64,000 nt of DNA from Bacteroidales bacterium (GCA_017549765.1 JAFYNM010000033.1:62001-126000); one strand, 5' to 3'; counted from the first letter of the stretch, positions 42,260-51,332 are shown. Notes: generated from the sequence alone by a model not told the origin. Program-made: numbers and translations.

Positions 42260-43574
42260 GACATTCCTCATCATAAGCCGCGAGTACACCACCCGCGTCA
42301 AGAAAAAATCCTTCATCATCATGACCATCTTGTTGCCGATACTGATGGCCGCCTTGATTTTCTTGCCCGTGCTGCTCGTGATGCACTCCGAGAGAAACCA
42401 ACACTCCCGCATCTTGGTCGTGGATGATACCGAGATATTCCTCAACACCTTTGAAGAAACCGACAATACGACCTACCAATACCGTTCCGGCAACATCGAC
42501 CAGATCACCCAAGAAGCTTTCAGCAATGATGAGTTCGACTGCGTGTTCCACATTCTGGACAATGGCGAGGGTCTCCGCAGCAACCTCTACTACAAGGAGT
42601 CGATACCATCCTCCCTACAATCTTCCATTGAAAGCCAAATGAACGAGACCTTCTTCGACCGGCTTCTTCAAGACTCCCTGCATATCAACCCCGAAGACTT
42701 CCAGAAAATGCAAGACCTGACCAAAGTCAACATCACCGCTATCCAGATTGACAAAGACGGCAACCAGCGGGAGAATGATGCAGACATGAATATGGTCATC
42801 GGCATGATCTGCGGTTTCTTTATCTACTTTATCATCATCATCTTTGCCAGCCAAGTATTGCGCGGCGTGTTGGAAGAGAAGACCAACCGCATCGTAGAGG
42901 TGTTGGTATCCTCCGTCAAGCCCATCCAACTGCTTACGGGCAAGATTGTGGGTATTGCCTTGGTCGGCATCACCCAGTTCTTGATATGGGTAGTGCTCAC
43001 CAGCGGCATTCTCTTCGGCATACAACTGGCAGCTCCCAGCCTCTTCGAGAGCGAAACCAGCACTGAGATGGCCACCGAGATGGTCAGTAATTCCGATCTG
43101 GCAGGGCTAGCCGACGGCAACATCTTCCAGGTCATCAACAACTACTTCCCTGTCTCCTTCACAGAGCTCATCCTTAGCTTCTTCTTCTTCTTCGTGGTCG
43201 GCTACCTCATCTATGCCACCCTCTATGCGGCCACCGGCTCCGTGGTGGACAACGAGAGTGACTCGCAGCAATACACCATGCCTGTCACCTTGCCTCTCCT
43301 GTTAGCCATCATCACTGTACCTTCCATTTCCACCAATCCACACGGCCAACTGGCGATATGGCTCTCCATGATCCCGCTCACCTCACCTATCTCCATGATG
43401 GTGCGCCTGCCTTCGGGTGTCCCCTTATGGCAATTGCTCACCTCCATGGGCATTTGCCTCCTGTTCCTGGCATTCTGCATCTGGTTTGCCGCCAAAATCT
43501 ATCGTGTCGGCATCCTGATGTATGGAAAGAAGAATGGCTGGAAAGAGATCTTCCGATGGTTACGGAATGCATAA
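42249..43574 (+). CDS. ABC-2 type transporter permease (NatB-like)
   Basis: A 441-residue permease. One N-terminal helix (KSFIIMTILLPILMAALIFL) is followed by a ~140-residue extracytoplasmic domain, then five helices (starting MVIGMICGFFIYFIIIIFAS) with the cytoplasmic loop VLEEKTNRIVEVLVSSVKP characteristic of NatB/YhaP-type ABC-2 exporters. It pairs with the overlapping ATPase gene. Role: export across the inner membrane, substrate unknown. Confidence 0.9.
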   Translation: MQNKTFLIISREYTTRVKKKSFIIMTILLPILMAALIFLPVLLVMHSERNQHSRILVVDDTEIFLNTFEETDNTTYQYRSGNIDQITQEAFSNDEFDCVFHILDNGEGLRSNLYYKESIPSSLQSSIESQMNETFFDRLLQDSLHINPEDFQKMQDLTKVNITAIQIDKDGNQRENDADMNMVIGMICGFFIYFIIIIFASQVLRGVLEEKTNRIVEVLVSSVKPIQLLTGKIVGIALVGITQFLIWVVLTSGILFGIQLAAPSLFESETSTEMATEMVSNSDLAGLADGNIFQVINNYFPVSFTELILSFFFFFVVGYLIYATLYAATGSVVDNESDSQQYTMPVTLPLLLAIITVPSISTNPHGQLAIWLSMIPLTSPISMMVRLPSGVPLWQLLTSMGICLLFLAFCIWFAAKIYRVGILMYGKKNGWKEIFRWLRNA

Positions 43575-43602
43575 AGCTGAAGATAACCTTTCAATTCGCG
43601 TC

Positions 43603-44166
43603 ATGAACTATCTGATCAGACCGGCCAGGCCAGAAGATGCTGTATTTATCGGTAAATGCGTGTGTGAAGCCATCGGATTTGAAATATTCGAGAAAGAAAC
43701 GGACCTGAACAGGGAAATTGCAGAGTGGATTGCGCCCTTGTCGGCGCGGGAAGGCACGCTCTACAGCTATCAAAACACCCTAATCGCTGAAATAGATGGC
43801 GTTGTGGCTGGTGCTTTCATCTCTTACCCTGGTTCCTATTACCACGAGTGGCGGAACGAAACTTTTCGCGAACATCCCTATTTCAAGGATTTGGATATGA
43901 ACGCCATGCCCGATGAGGCTGGTCCGGGAGAGTATTATCTAGACACTTTGGCAGTGCTGCCGCCATTCCGTCGGCAGGGCATCGGCAGCGGACTGATGAA
44001 ATCGCGTATCGCACAGGTGCAGCAAGAGTACCCCAACTTACGCATCACGCTACTTGTCGATCCCGAAAACTTCAACGGCCAGCGCATCTACTCCCGTCTC
44101 GGCTTTAGAATCATAGACCGCAACGTGATCGCGTTCAACCATTTATATTGGAAGATGGAAAGGTAA
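43603..44166 (+). CDS. GNAT family N-acetyltransferase
   Basis: A 187-residue acetyltransferase, starting at MNYLIRPARPEDAVFIGKCV, the typical first strand and helix of the GNAT fold. Motif A is LDTLAVLPPFRRQGIGSGLM near residue 113 (acetyl-CoA pyrophosphate loop R/Q-x-x-G-x-G), followed by LLVDPENFNGQRIYSRLGFR. It lies 28 bp downstream of the permease gene and is probably in the same operon. The acceptor is unknown. Confidence 0.88.
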   Translation: MNYLIRPARPEDAVFIGKCVCEAIGFEIFEKETDLNREIAEWIAPLSAREGTLYSYQNTLIAEIDGVVAGAFISYPGSYYHEWRNETFREHPYFKDLDMNAMPDEAGPGEYYLDTLAVLPPFRRQGIGSGLMKSRIAQVQQEYPNLRITLLVDPENFNGQRIYSRLGFRIIDRNVIAFNHLYWKMER

Positions 44167-44236
44167 ATACGTCCTGGAAAATGTCCCTACTGATGCATGT
44201 GGCACAAGCCTCCACGTTACAAAATCCTCATTATCA

Positions 44237-45136
44237 TCACCCCTGCCCTTTCGCCCGCGAGGTGTTGACCAGATAGACACCGATAATGATCAGCACCAAG
44301 GCCACGGGCTTGTTCCAGGTAAAGACATCCTGTCCTGCCGCAATGGCCACCGCTGCGGTGACGACAGGCTGCAGGTTGCTGTACATGCTTACCGTGGTGG
44401 GCCGCAGCTGGCGCAGGGCCACCGGCAACAAGATGTAGGAGACAATCGTGGCAAAGATCAGCACCGTGAACAAGTTCACATAGACGAACGGTGTGGCCGA
44501 CGACATCATCGTCACCGTGGTATGATAGGTCGGGGCGGCAAGCGCCACGCAGATAGGCGTCCCAATGAGGAATATCCACCGCATCAGGGTGATGGGCGAA
44601 TAGGTACCCGACACCGACCTGGTGATGATCAGATAACCAGCGTAGAAGAGGATGTTGATCAGGCAGAAAAGCAGACCTTTGACCGTCATATTGGCATCCA
44701 CGCCCCAGGAGAAAAGCACGATCATCAGGGCACCGCAGATACCGAAGAGCACGCCCGCGCTCTTACGCCACGAGATGGGCTCTTTGAGGAAAACAGCCGC
44801 CATCAGCATGACGATCAGGGGGCTCATGGCGGAGACCAGCGACACATAGCAAGGCGACGTGTATCGGAAGGCCTCCGAGAAGGCAAAGAGCGTGCCGGCC
44901 ATCACAATGCCTCCCAAGATGAAGAGCGGCCAGTCGCGACGGTTCACCTTCTCATACGGAATGAAGAGGGATAGCAACCAAAACACCGCTGTCCCGAACA
45001 GCATCCGGACAGCGGTGTAGCACTCGGGGGTCATGTACTGCGGGACCACCACCTTGGAACAGTTCGGGTTGATGCCGAAGATGATGTAGGTGGCCAAGGC
45101 CGCAAGATGTCCGACCCACTTTCTATGGCGTGTCAT
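44237..45136 (-). CDS. EamA/DMT family transporter
   Basis: A 299-residue protein with ten predicted membrane helices in two EamA halves (HLAALATYIIFGINPNCSKV at the start; LLFCLINILFYAGYLIITRS begins the second half). Typical conserved pieces are SLVSAMSPLIVMLMAAVFLK and YILLPVALRQLRPTTVSMYS. Members export metabolites or amino acids. It is 12 bp downstream of the cysteine desulfurase gene and shares its promoter. The substrate is unknown; a link to sulfur/amino acid metabolism is only suggested by the neighbour. Confidence 0.88.
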   Translation of the reverse strand: MTRHRKWVGHLAALATYIIFGINPNCSKVVVPQYMTPECYTAVRMLFGTAVFWLLSLFIPYEKVNRRDWPLFILGGIVMAGTLFAFSEAFRYTSPCYVSLVSAMSPLIVMLMAAVFLKEPISWRKSAGVLFGICGALMIVLFSWGVDANMTVKGLLFCLINILFYAGYLIITRSVSGTYSPITLMRWIFLIGTPICVALAAPTYHTTVTMMSSATPFVYVNLFTVLIFATIVSYILLPVALRQLRPTTVSMYSNLQPVVTAAVAIAAGQDVFTWNKPVALVLIIIGVYLVNTSRAKGQG

Positions 45137-45148
45137 GCACGACTTGTA

Positions 45149-46303
45149 TTAGTTTTTCAGCGCAGCAATCTCCTTGACGGCTTCGATACAGGCATCGATT
45201 TCGGCTTCTGTATTGAAAGCGCCGATACTGAGACGCACGGTGCCGTCGATAGGCAGTGTGCCGAGACGCTCGTGTACCAGGGGAGCGCACTGGAGGCCCG
45301 TACGGCAGGCGATATTATAGTCCACATCCAGCATCGTGCCCACATCGATGGACTCAAAGCCCTTGATGTTGATGGAGAGCACCGGGTTCTGGTTCTCGGT
45401 GGTTGTGGCACAATAGACAGTGACGCCTTCCACATCGCGGATGCCGTCGCGCAGTCTCTTCCAAAGTGCCATCTCGGCAGCATGGATATTCTCGATGCCG
45501 TGCTCCAGCACCCATTTGGCGCCGGCGTACAGACCACTGATACCTAACATGTTGATGGTACCTGCTTCCAGTCTGTAGGGATACTCCTCCAGATGAGAAC
45601 GTTGGGCCGAGCGGACGCCCGTGCCGCCAAAGCGGGTCTGGACCACCTCCACGCCCTCGCGCACGTAGGAGCCGCCAATACCGGTCGGTCCCATCAGGCA
45701 CTTGTGGCCCGTGAAAGCGTATGCATCCACATTGTAGTCTATCATATCCATCACCACGGCACCGGCTCCTTGGCTGCCATCGACAATGAAAGTGAGGCCG
45801 TGCTCTTTGCAGACCTTGCCAATCTCCTTGATGGGTTGCACCGTGCCAATCACATTGGAACACTGGGTGCAGACCACCAAGTTGGTGTTGGACTTGATAG
45901 CCTTCTTGAAATCGTCGGGATGCACATAGCCAGCCTCGTCGAAAGGCAGGTAGGTGACCTCGATAATGCCAGCCTGCTCCAGATGCCAAAGCGGACGCAG
46001 CACAGAGTTGTGCTCCAGCATGGTGGTGATAACGTGCCCACCTTTGCGGGCCAGACCTTGGATGAGGATATTCAAAGAGTCGGTGGCGTTGTAGCTGAAG
46101 GTCAAACGACGCTCGTCGGTTCCACCGTTGAACATCTTCGTCAGCAGACGACGGCAGTCCGTCAGGACCTCACCGGTCTCAATACCGGCATCATAACCGG
46201 CGCGGCCAGGGCTGACACCATGCTCTTTGTAAAACGAATTCATAAATTCATAAACCACATCGGGCTTAGGATAGGAGGTAGCAGAATTGTCTAAATAAAT
46301 CAT
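45149..46303 (-). CDS. Cysteine desulfurase/class V aminotransferase-like protein
   Basis: A 384-residue PLP enzyme of the SufS/CsdA-like EF2568 subfamily. MIYLDNSATSYPKPDVVYEF starts the fold, MLEHNSVLRPLW contains the cofactor-stacking His, VDGSQGAGAVVMD the PLP-binding Asp, and YAFTGHKCLMGPTGIGG the Schiff-base lysine. CRTGLQCAP near residue 335 gives a candidate active-site cysteine that would carry the persulfide. No suf or isc genes are adjacent, so whether it feeds iron-sulfur clusters, tRNA thiolation or selenium metabolism is open. Confidence 0.88.
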   Translation of the reverse strand: MIYLDNSATSYPKPDVVYEFMNSFYKEHGVSPGRAGYDAGIETGEVLTDCRRLLTKMFNGGTDERRLTFSYNATDSLNILIQGLARKGGHVITTMLEHNSVLRPLWHLEQAGIIEVTYLPFDEAGYVHPDDFKKAIKSNTNLVVCTQCSNVIGTVQPIKEIGKVCKEHGLTFIVDGSQGAGAVVMDMIDYNVDAYAFTGHKCLMGPTGIGGSYVREGVEVVQTRFGGTGVRSAQRSHLEEYPYRLEAGTINMLGISGLYAGAKWVLEHGIENIHAAEMALWKRLRDGIRDVEGVTVYCATTTENQNPVLSINIKGFESIDVGTMLDVDYNIACRTGLQCAPLVHERLGTLPIDGTVRLSIGAFNTEAEIDACIEAVKEIAALKN

Positions 46304-46328
46304 AACAAGGATCTTTTATTACAAGCCG

Positions 46329-46336
46329 CAAAAATA
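46329..46336 (-). promoter_or_regulatory. -7 element for the desulfurase-DMT operon
   Basis: TATTTTTG on the minus strand, 26 bases upstream of the desulfurase ATG. Confidence 0.65.
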
Positions 46337-46437
46337 ACATTTTTTAGCAAGCATTCCAAAGGATTTTTCAACATGGAAAAAGGTGTTTTTCTCCTACAAA
46401 AAAATAGCGGGAATGAACAACGCAGGATATTATTTTG

Positions 46438-46445
46438 TATTTTTG
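46438..46445 (+). promoter_or_regulatory. -7 element for the threonine dehydrogenase gene
   Basis: TATTTTTG followed by CGTCC, 39 bases before the ATG at 46484. It excludes the longer frame beginning upstream. Confidence 0.65.
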
Positions 46446-46483
46446 CGTCCTCGTTTACAATAGTTATTATAAAAAACAAGAAG

Positions 46484-47437
46484 ATGAAAAAGATATTAGT
46501 TATCGGTGCCTGCGGACAGATTGGTTCCGAGTTGACGCCTGCCTTGCGCAAACAATATGGGACGGACAATGTGATTGCCGCCGACCTTATGTATCCCTTG
46601 AAAGGCGACCTTGCCGATGCGGGTCCTTCCTGCAAAATCGATGCCACGAATGCTCAGGACATCGCGGATGCCGTAAAGAAATACAACATTGATGCCATCT
46701 ACAACCTGGCAGCCATCCTTTCTGCCAAGGCGGAAGCGAATCCGATGTTAGGTTGGAATGTGGGGATCGGCGCGCTCATCAACTGTCTGGAAGTTGCCCG
46801 CGAGTGCGGCTGTGCCCTCTTCACCCCCAGCTCCATCGGCGCTTTCGGCCCCGACACGCCCCATGACATGACCCCGCAAGACACGATCCAACGCCCCAAG
46901 ACCATCTATGGTGTCACCAAGGTGACGGGTGAGTTGCTGAGCGACTACTACTTCAAACGTTTTGGCGTGGACACCCGCTCCGTCCGCTTCCCGGGCCTCA
47001 TCTCCAATGTAACCCTGCCGGGCGGCGGCACCACCGACTACGCTGTGGAGATCTACTATGCCGCCGTCAAAGGCGAGACCTTCACCTGTCCCATCGCCAA
47101 AGGCACTTTCATGGACATGATGTACATGCCCGACGCGCTGAAAGCCGCCATGGATCTCATGGAGGCTGACCCCGCTAAACTGGTGCACCGCAACTCCTTC
47201 AACATTACCGCTATGAGCTTTGAACCGGAGATGATCTATGCGGAGATCAAAAAACACATCCCCGACTTCAAGATGGAGTACCAGTACGACGAACTGCGTC
47301 AGGCCATCGCAGACTCCTGGCCCAACCAGATGGACGACCACTGCGCCCGCGAGGAGTGGGGCTTCAAACCCACCTACGACCTGGCATCCATGACCGTGGA
47401 TATGCTGAAGGTGCTGAAAGAGAAACTGCAGAAGTAA
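46484..47437 (+). CDS. L-threonine 3-dehydrogenase (SDR/epimerase type)
   Basis: A 317-residue extended short-chain dehydrogenase that oxidises L-threonine to 2-amino-3-ketobutyrate with NAD. The Rossmann motif ILVIGACGQIGSELTPALRK has G-x-x-G-x-x-G at 8-14. The catalytic residues are in FTPSSIGAFGP (Ser) and the YGVTK motif. PQDTIQRPKTIYGVTKVTGE and RFPGLISNVTLPGGGTTDYA match the threonine dehydrogenase group rather than the GalE or RmlB groups. KBL, which would use the product, is not adjacent. Monocistronic with its own promoter and a shared terminator. Confidence 0.9.
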   Translation: MKKILVIGACGQIGSELTPALRKQYGTDNVIAADLMYPLKGDLADAGPSCKIDATNAQDIADAVKKYNIDAIYNLAAILSAKAEANPMLGWNVGIGALINCLEVARECGCALFTPSSIGAFGPDTPHDMTPQDTIQRPKTIYGVTKVTGELLSDYYFKRFGVDTRSVRFPGLISNVTLPGGGTTDYAVEIYYAAVKGETFTCPIAKGTFMDMMYMPDALKAAMDLMEADPAKLVHRNSFNITAMSFEPEMIYAEIKKHIPDFKMEYQYDELRQAIADSWPNQMDDHCAREEWGFKPTYDLASMTVDMLKVLKEKLQK

Positions 47438-47459
47438 TCTTCCGCACTCCTATCAACAA

Positions 47460-47489
47460 AACAGGCTGACCCTTCCGGATCAGCCTGTT
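47460..47489. terminator. Bidirectional terminator between convergent genes
   Basis: The arms AACAGGCTGA and TCAGCCTGTT form a perfect 10-bp stem with a 10-base loop, followed by GTATTTTT on the plus strand and TTTTG on the minus strand. It separates the threonine dehydrogenase gene from the convergent thioredoxin-like gene. Confidence 0.75.
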
Positions 47490-47511
47490 GTATTTTTATA
47501 AGCAAGGGAGA

Positions 47512-49200
47512 CTATTGCTGCTCGACCAATTGTTTGACAGCACGTTCCAGAGCTTCGCCACGAAGGTCCTTGGCCACGATGCGCCCTTCCTTGTCCAACA
47601 GGAAGGTGGCCGGGATGGAACGGACGCCATAGATGGCTGCCGCCTCGGACTGCCACTGTTTCAGATCGCTCACGTGGTTCGGCCATACCAACTTGTCAGC
47701 CTCGATGGCACCTTTCCATGCCTTCCCGTCACGATCCAATGAGACGCTGAAGATCTCGAATCCTTTGTCGTGATAGAGACTGTAGATCTTGCGCACGTTG
47801 GGGTTCTCACGACGGCACGGGCCACACCAAGAAGCCCAGAAGTCAACCAGGACGACCTTGCCGCGCAGATCTGACAACTTCAACATCTTGCCGTCCGGAT
47901 TGGGGAACTCCAGCTCAGGGGCAATGGCACCCACATTGGTCTTGCCGGCCGAGGAGTTCATGACTCTCCAACGATCGCTGACAATCAGATGGTTCGGATA
48001 TTTGTTGTGCAAGGCGGTGAAGACCTCCTGATGCAAGGTGGTGTTCTGCTCGCGCGGGAACATATCGATGAACATCAACGTGGCGATGTCACTCTTGTTC
48101 TCCAAAATAGCATCCTTGATCTTATTGTTCAGATAGGCATCACTCTCATTGTATGCTTGCTGATAATGATCCAACGCCTGACGCGCATACTCTTGCGAAG
48201 CTTGCAACAAAGAGCCTCCATTCTGATGATTCTTGATGCTGGACTGATAGGTACCTTGTGAAGCAAGAGCCTCCGGAAGTTTGTCAGACAAGCGGCTGAC
48301 TACCATGTTGGCCCACATGGCCTTATTCTTTTTGCTCATCAGATTGTTGTACATCAGACTGTCGCGAACAGACAGCAATGCAGGCACTTCTTTCATGACA
48401 TTGCCGATAGAACTCTCTGCCAGGCCATGACGATATTCGATCTCCTTCAGATAGTTGTCCAATGTATAATAGAAATCCCCATACCCATTCAGCCGCTCCT
48501 TGGAAAAGTCGTAGTACTTGCCCACATTCTCCTGATAGTTGGCAAACGGAGTGTAGTTCATCTCCAAAGACTTCAGTTGTTTGTTGGCATTCTGGACGAA
48601 AACATCCAAGTTGGAGCCTTTCACCTTGCCATTGGGAGCATAAGTCTGGATCAGCTGGTTCAAGGAGTCCACATTCATATAGGCCGATTTGACATAATTG
48701 TCCACATCGTCCACCGTCTGGGAGAAGAAGTTGACGCTTTGTGCCGTCTTGGCCCAATATTTATGGACGGGATCACGTTGAAGAGCCTCATTAAGGCTAT
48801 CCAACACATGCTTTTTGTATCGGTTATAATCCGTGGCCTTCTTCACAAAGCTCATGGAAGAAGAACCGGCAGTGCTGGTGATCTGGGTGAGATCTTCTGC
48901 ATTCAAGACCAAGTCCTGTGTCTCGCCGGGATTGATCACCAACAAGAAAAATTGATCTTTGTCAAAAGAAAAACGGTAGATATCGTTGGGGAGCGTCGGC
49001 TTGACCGTAAACTCATCATTGACGATGTCGGCAGACAGGTAGGTTTGCGCTTCTTTGCCATAGGCATTCACCAGATCCACGTGTTTGAACTTGTTGTTCA
49101 AGAGTTTCACATGGATTGTGGAGGGTGCCTGTGCCAGCATCGTGGTGGCCATACAACAGAAAACCACAAGGGACAAAAGGATATGTTTCACACTTTTCAT
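47512..49200 (-). CDS. TlpA-like thioredoxin-domain protein, periplasmic
   Basis: A 562-residue protein from the ATG of MKSVKHILLSLVVFCCMATT (signal peptide, cleavage likely after MLAQ). A beta-rich N-terminal domain (about 25-120) like DUF4369 is followed by a long helical middle (about 130-410). The last ~140 residues are a TlpA/ResA thioredoxin fold: GAIAPELEFPNPDGKMLKLS, then VLVDFWASWCGPCRRENPNV with the CGPC redox pair and a cis-Pro region SIPATFLLDKEGRIVAKDLR. Such proteins reduce or isomerise disulfides in the Bacteroidota envelope; the target is unknown. It has its own promoter. Confidence 0.88.
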   Translation of the reverse strand: MKSVKHILLSLVVFCCMATTMLAQAPSTIHVKLLNNKFKHVDLVNAYGKEAQTYLSADIVNDEFTVKPTLPNDIYRFSFDKDQFFLLVINPGETQDLVLNAEDLTQITSTAGSSSMSFVKKATDYNRYKKHVLDSLNEALQRDPVHKYWAKTAQSVNFFSQTVDDVDNYVKSAYMNVDSLNQLIQTYAPNGKVKGSNLDVFVQNANKQLKSLEMNYTPFANYQENVGKYYDFSKERLNGYGDFYYTLDNYLKEIEYRHGLAESSIGNVMKEVPALLSVRDSLMYNNLMSKKNKAMWANMVVSRLSDKLPEALASQGTYQSSIKNHQNGGSLLQASQEYARQALDHYQQAYNESDAYLNNKIKDAILENKSDIATLMFIDMFPREQNTTLHQEVFTALHNKYPNHLIVSDRWRVMNSSAGKTNVGAIAPELEFPNPDGKMLKLSDLRGKVVLVDFWASWCGPCRRENPNVRKIYSLYHDKGFEIFSVSLDRDGKAWKGAIEADKLVWPNHVSDLKQWQSEAAAIYGVRSIPATFLLDKEGRIVAKDLRGEALERAVKQLVEQQ

Positions 49201-49220
49201 TGTTACGGATTTTGAGGGCG

Positions 49221-49228
49221 CAAAGATA
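49221..49228 (-). promoter_or_regulatory. -7 element for the thioredoxin-like gene
   Basis: TATCTTTG on the minus strand, 20 bases upstream of the ATG at 49200. Confidence 0.65.
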
Positions 49229-49270
49229 CTACAATTTACGGAATTGCGGGGATGTTTCCATATAAAAAAT

Positions 49271-49297
49271 AAAAAAAAACTCACCGAGACGGTGAGT
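49271..49297 (-). terminator. Terminator of the tRNA-Val pair
   Basis: A perfect 8-bp stem, ACTCACCG and CGGTGAGT, with a 3-base loop followed on the minus strand by nine T. It begins just past the encoded CCA of the second tRNA-Val of the transcript. Confidence 0.9.
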
Positions 49298-49300
49298 TTC

Positions 49301-49378
49301 TGGTGGGAACTACAGGAGTCGAACCTGTGACCCTCTGCTTGTAAGGCAGATGCTCTAAACCAACTGAGCTAAGCTCCC
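49301..49378 (-). tRNA. tRNA-Val(UAC), CCA encoded
   Basis: A complete cloverleaf on the minus strand: acceptor GGGAGCT pairing with AGTTCCC, D-arm with AGCTCAGTTGG, anticodon stem TCTGC/GCAGA enclosing CTTACAA (anticodon TAC, reading GUA-type Val codons) and T-arm GGTTCGACTCC. The 3' CCA is encoded (49301-49303). Its body is identical to the copy at 49403. Confidence 0.96.
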
Positions 49379-49402
49379 GAAATGGGGCTGAAAATATGTT
49401 TG

Positions 49403-49477
49403 TGGGAACTACAGGAGTCGAACCTGTGACCCTCTGCTTGTAAGGCAGATGCTCTAAACCAACTGAGCTAAGCTCCC
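49403..49477 (-). tRNA. tRNA-Val(UAC), CCA not encoded
   Basis: A second copy with the same 75-base body and anticodon TAC, 24 bases upstream of the first copy on the same transcript. After the discriminator A the flank reads CAAAC, so CCA must be added by tRNA nucleotidyltransferase. Confidence 0.96.
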
Positions 49478-49494
49478 TTGCTGAAAAAGCGCGG

Positions 49495-49502
49495 CAAAAA
49501 TA
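49495..49502 (-). promoter_or_regulatory. -7 element for the tRNA-Val pair
   Basis: TATTTTTG on the minus strand, 17 bases before the mature 5' end of the first tRNA. Confidence 0.65.
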
Positions 49503-49564
49503 GCATTTATTTTAGAATCTGCAAAACTTTTTTGGCGCTAAAATCCATATTGATAATCAATTAA

Positions 49565-50158
49565 TTAGAATTGGAATCCAACGCAGGCATTCATATATTG
49601 CGGATGTTTTCCCTCTTTGTTTTGGAAAAACTTGGTCAGGGAATAGCGATAATTGACGCCCAAAACGATAGGTCCTATCTTGAAATCAAAGCCCGTAGTG
49701 AAGAGCAAGGAGTTGTTTTTCAGAGTGTTTTTATTATACCCGATAGTGTTGCCCGTCACCTTCAGGAGGGGTTGCCATATAATGCCGGCAAACGGCAGCA
49801 GCGACACAGAACGAGTCAACCGTACATTACCCACAGCCTTGACAGGGATTTGGAGGTGGCGGAGTTCCACGCGCACGGGGTCGAAGGCGAAGCTTCCGTC
49901 ATCCAATTTAACGGTGTAGTCTCCCTTGTAGAAGGCATATCCCAACCCGATCTCGCCATAGACATACCTGCCGGCGCGGAAAAAAGCCCCGAAATCGGCA
50001 GCCGTGAGGGAACACAGATAGTCGTTGTCCACAGAATAAAAACGGTTGGTGGGGAAACTGGCCGAGATCTTAAAGCCCACCTGATACCAATTGTCGGATT
50101 GAGCCGCGCCAGTCAGGAAGGTAAACAAAAGAGCCGTATAGAGGATGGCTTTTTTCAT
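49565..50158 (-). CDS. Outer membrane beta-barrel protein (PorT/OmpA-barrel-like)
   Basis: A 197-residue protein with signal peptide MKKAILYTALLFTFLTGAAQ. The remainder alternates polar and hydrophobic residues in strand-like stretches (YVYGEIGLGYAFYKGDYTV, LLFTTGFDFKIGPIVLGVNY) and ends in an aromatic residue (ACVGFQF), as expected of an 8-stranded outer membrane barrel. No enzyme motif is visible. Its ATG overlaps the pth stop by 4 bp, so it is the last gene of a five-gene operon; the function is unknown. Confidence 0.78.
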   Translation of the reverse strand: MKKAILYTALLFTFLTGAAQSDNWYQVGFKISASFPTNRFYSVDNDYLCSLTAADFGAFFRAGRYVYGEIGLGYAFYKGDYTVKLDDGSFAFDPVRVELRHLQIPVKAVGNVRLTRSVSLLPFAGIIWQPLLKVTGNTIGYNKNTLKNNSLLFTTGFDFKIGPIVLGVNYRYSLTKFFQNKEGKHPQYMNACVGFQF

Positions 50159-50757
50159 AGGGCGCTATTATTTTCAGAATTATCTGTCTTGGTATTGCAA
50201 TAGAGCATGGCGCGTTCGAGACCATCAGTAGCAAAGAGCTTGAGCGCCTCCACCGCATGTGTGATGCACGGCTCTATGACCTTCAACTCCTCCTTGGAGA
50301 AACGGCCTAACACATAGTCCACCTGATACCCACGGGCAAAGTCCTTGCCAATGCCACATCGCAGACGCGGGAAATTGGAGTGCCCCAGCAACTCGATGAT
50401 GTTGTTCAGGCCATTGTGAGAGCCTCCCCCACCCTTGGGTTTGATCTTCAACGAGCCCACTGGCAAGTCGAGATCATCACAGACCACCATACAACGTTCG
50501 GGAGCCACCTCCTCTGCCTTCAACCAGTATTTCACTGCCTTGCCGCTGAGATTCATATAGGTGGTCGGCATGATCATCACCAGCTGACGACCTTTATAGG
50601 AACCCTTGGCCATATAGGCAAGCTTGTCGGTCTTGAACGTGGCACCCAGGTTGTTTGCCAAGGCATTGACAACCTCGAAACCATAGTTGTGACGCGTGCC
50701 CGCATACTGCTGCTCGGCATTGCCCAATCCTACTATCAAAAACTTTTTCTCGTTCAT
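50155..50757 (-). CDS. pth: Peptidyl-tRNA hydrolase
   Basis: A 200-residue hydrolase that recycles peptidyl-tRNA. FLIVGLGNAEQQYAGTRHNY contains the catalytic His (about 23) and YMNLSGKAVKYWLK the substrate-binding Asn. VVCDDLDLPVGSLKIKPKGG has the catalytic Asp, and GGSHNGLNNIIELLG the tRNA-contacting region. The GN-A-EQQY loop differs from the common GNPG. It sits 3 bp downstream of rsmD. Confidence 0.95.
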   Translation of the reverse strand: MNEKKFLIVGLGNAEQQYAGTRHNYGFEVVNALANNLGATFKTDKLAYMAKGSYKGRQLVMIMPTTYMNLSGKAVKYWLKAEEVAPERCMVVCDDLDLPVGSLKIKPKGGGGSHNGLNNIIELLGHSNFPRLRCGIGKDFARGYQVDYVLGRFSKEELKVIEPCITHAVEALKLFATDGLERAMLYCNTKTDNSENNSAL

Positions 50758-50760
50758 ATA

Positions 50761-51330
50761 CTATTCTTTTTCCGCTGTTTCGGACGAATCTTCCGTCATA
50801 TTGACAAAAAAGGTGAAGTTCACCCGACCATAACGGCGATGGTCATAATAGGACGGGTGCTCCGAGAAGTCATGCTCGTCGGAATGCTCCATCACCAGCC
50901 ATCCGTTTGGTTTCAGCATCTCGTTGTCGAAGACATGCTGAACGATCTGGTCAATATTTTCCATCTGGTATGGCGGGTCGGCAAAGATGATATCGAACTT
51001 GCGGTGGCAGGCAGCCGTATAGGCAAAGGCATCCTGGCGGATCACCGACACCTGGTCGTAATGCAAAGTCTGGATGGTCTTGCGGATAAAGTTGGTGCAG
51101 TGGAGGTCGATATCGACAGCCACCACCGACTTGGCATCTCGGGAAGCAAATTCGTAGGTCAGGTTGCCAGTGCCGGCAAAAAGGTCCAACACCTCCACCT
51201 GGTCCAGATAGAAATAGTTGTTCAGGATGTTGAACAGGCTCTCCTTGGCCATATCCGTTGTAGGACGCACAGGCAGGTTCGCCGGCGCCACGATGTGTCT
51301 TCCCTTATTCTTGCCGCTGATGATACGCAT
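50761..51330 (-). CDS. rsmD: 16S rRNA (guanine(966)-N(2))-methyltransferase
   Basis: A 189-residue SAM-dependent methyltransferase. MRIISGKNKGRHIVAP is the typical start. VRPTTDMAKESLFNIL, the SAM-binding VLDLFAGTGNLTYEFASRDA and the N2-methylation motif IIFADPPYQM (D-P-P-Y) are clear. It methylates G966 of 16S rRNA during assembly. It is 2 bp downstream of the DUF3822 gene, an arrangement common in Bacteroidota. Confidence 0.94.
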   Translation of the reverse strand: MRIISGKNKGRHIVAPANLPVRPTTDMAKESLFNILNNYFYLDQVEVLDLFAGTGNLTYEFASRDAKSVVAVDIDLHCTNFIRKTIQTLHYDQVSVIRQDAFAYTAACHRKFDIIFADPPYQMENIDQIVQHVFDNEMLKPNGWLVMEHSDEHDFSEHPSYYDHRRYGRVNFTFFVNMTEDSSETAEKE

Positions 51331-51332
51331 AG

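Noticed and set aside
49301-49477. tRNA repeats as attachment sites of an integrated element
   Set aside because: No integrase, no element-like gene content and only 24 bp between the copies; tandem gene duplication is enough.
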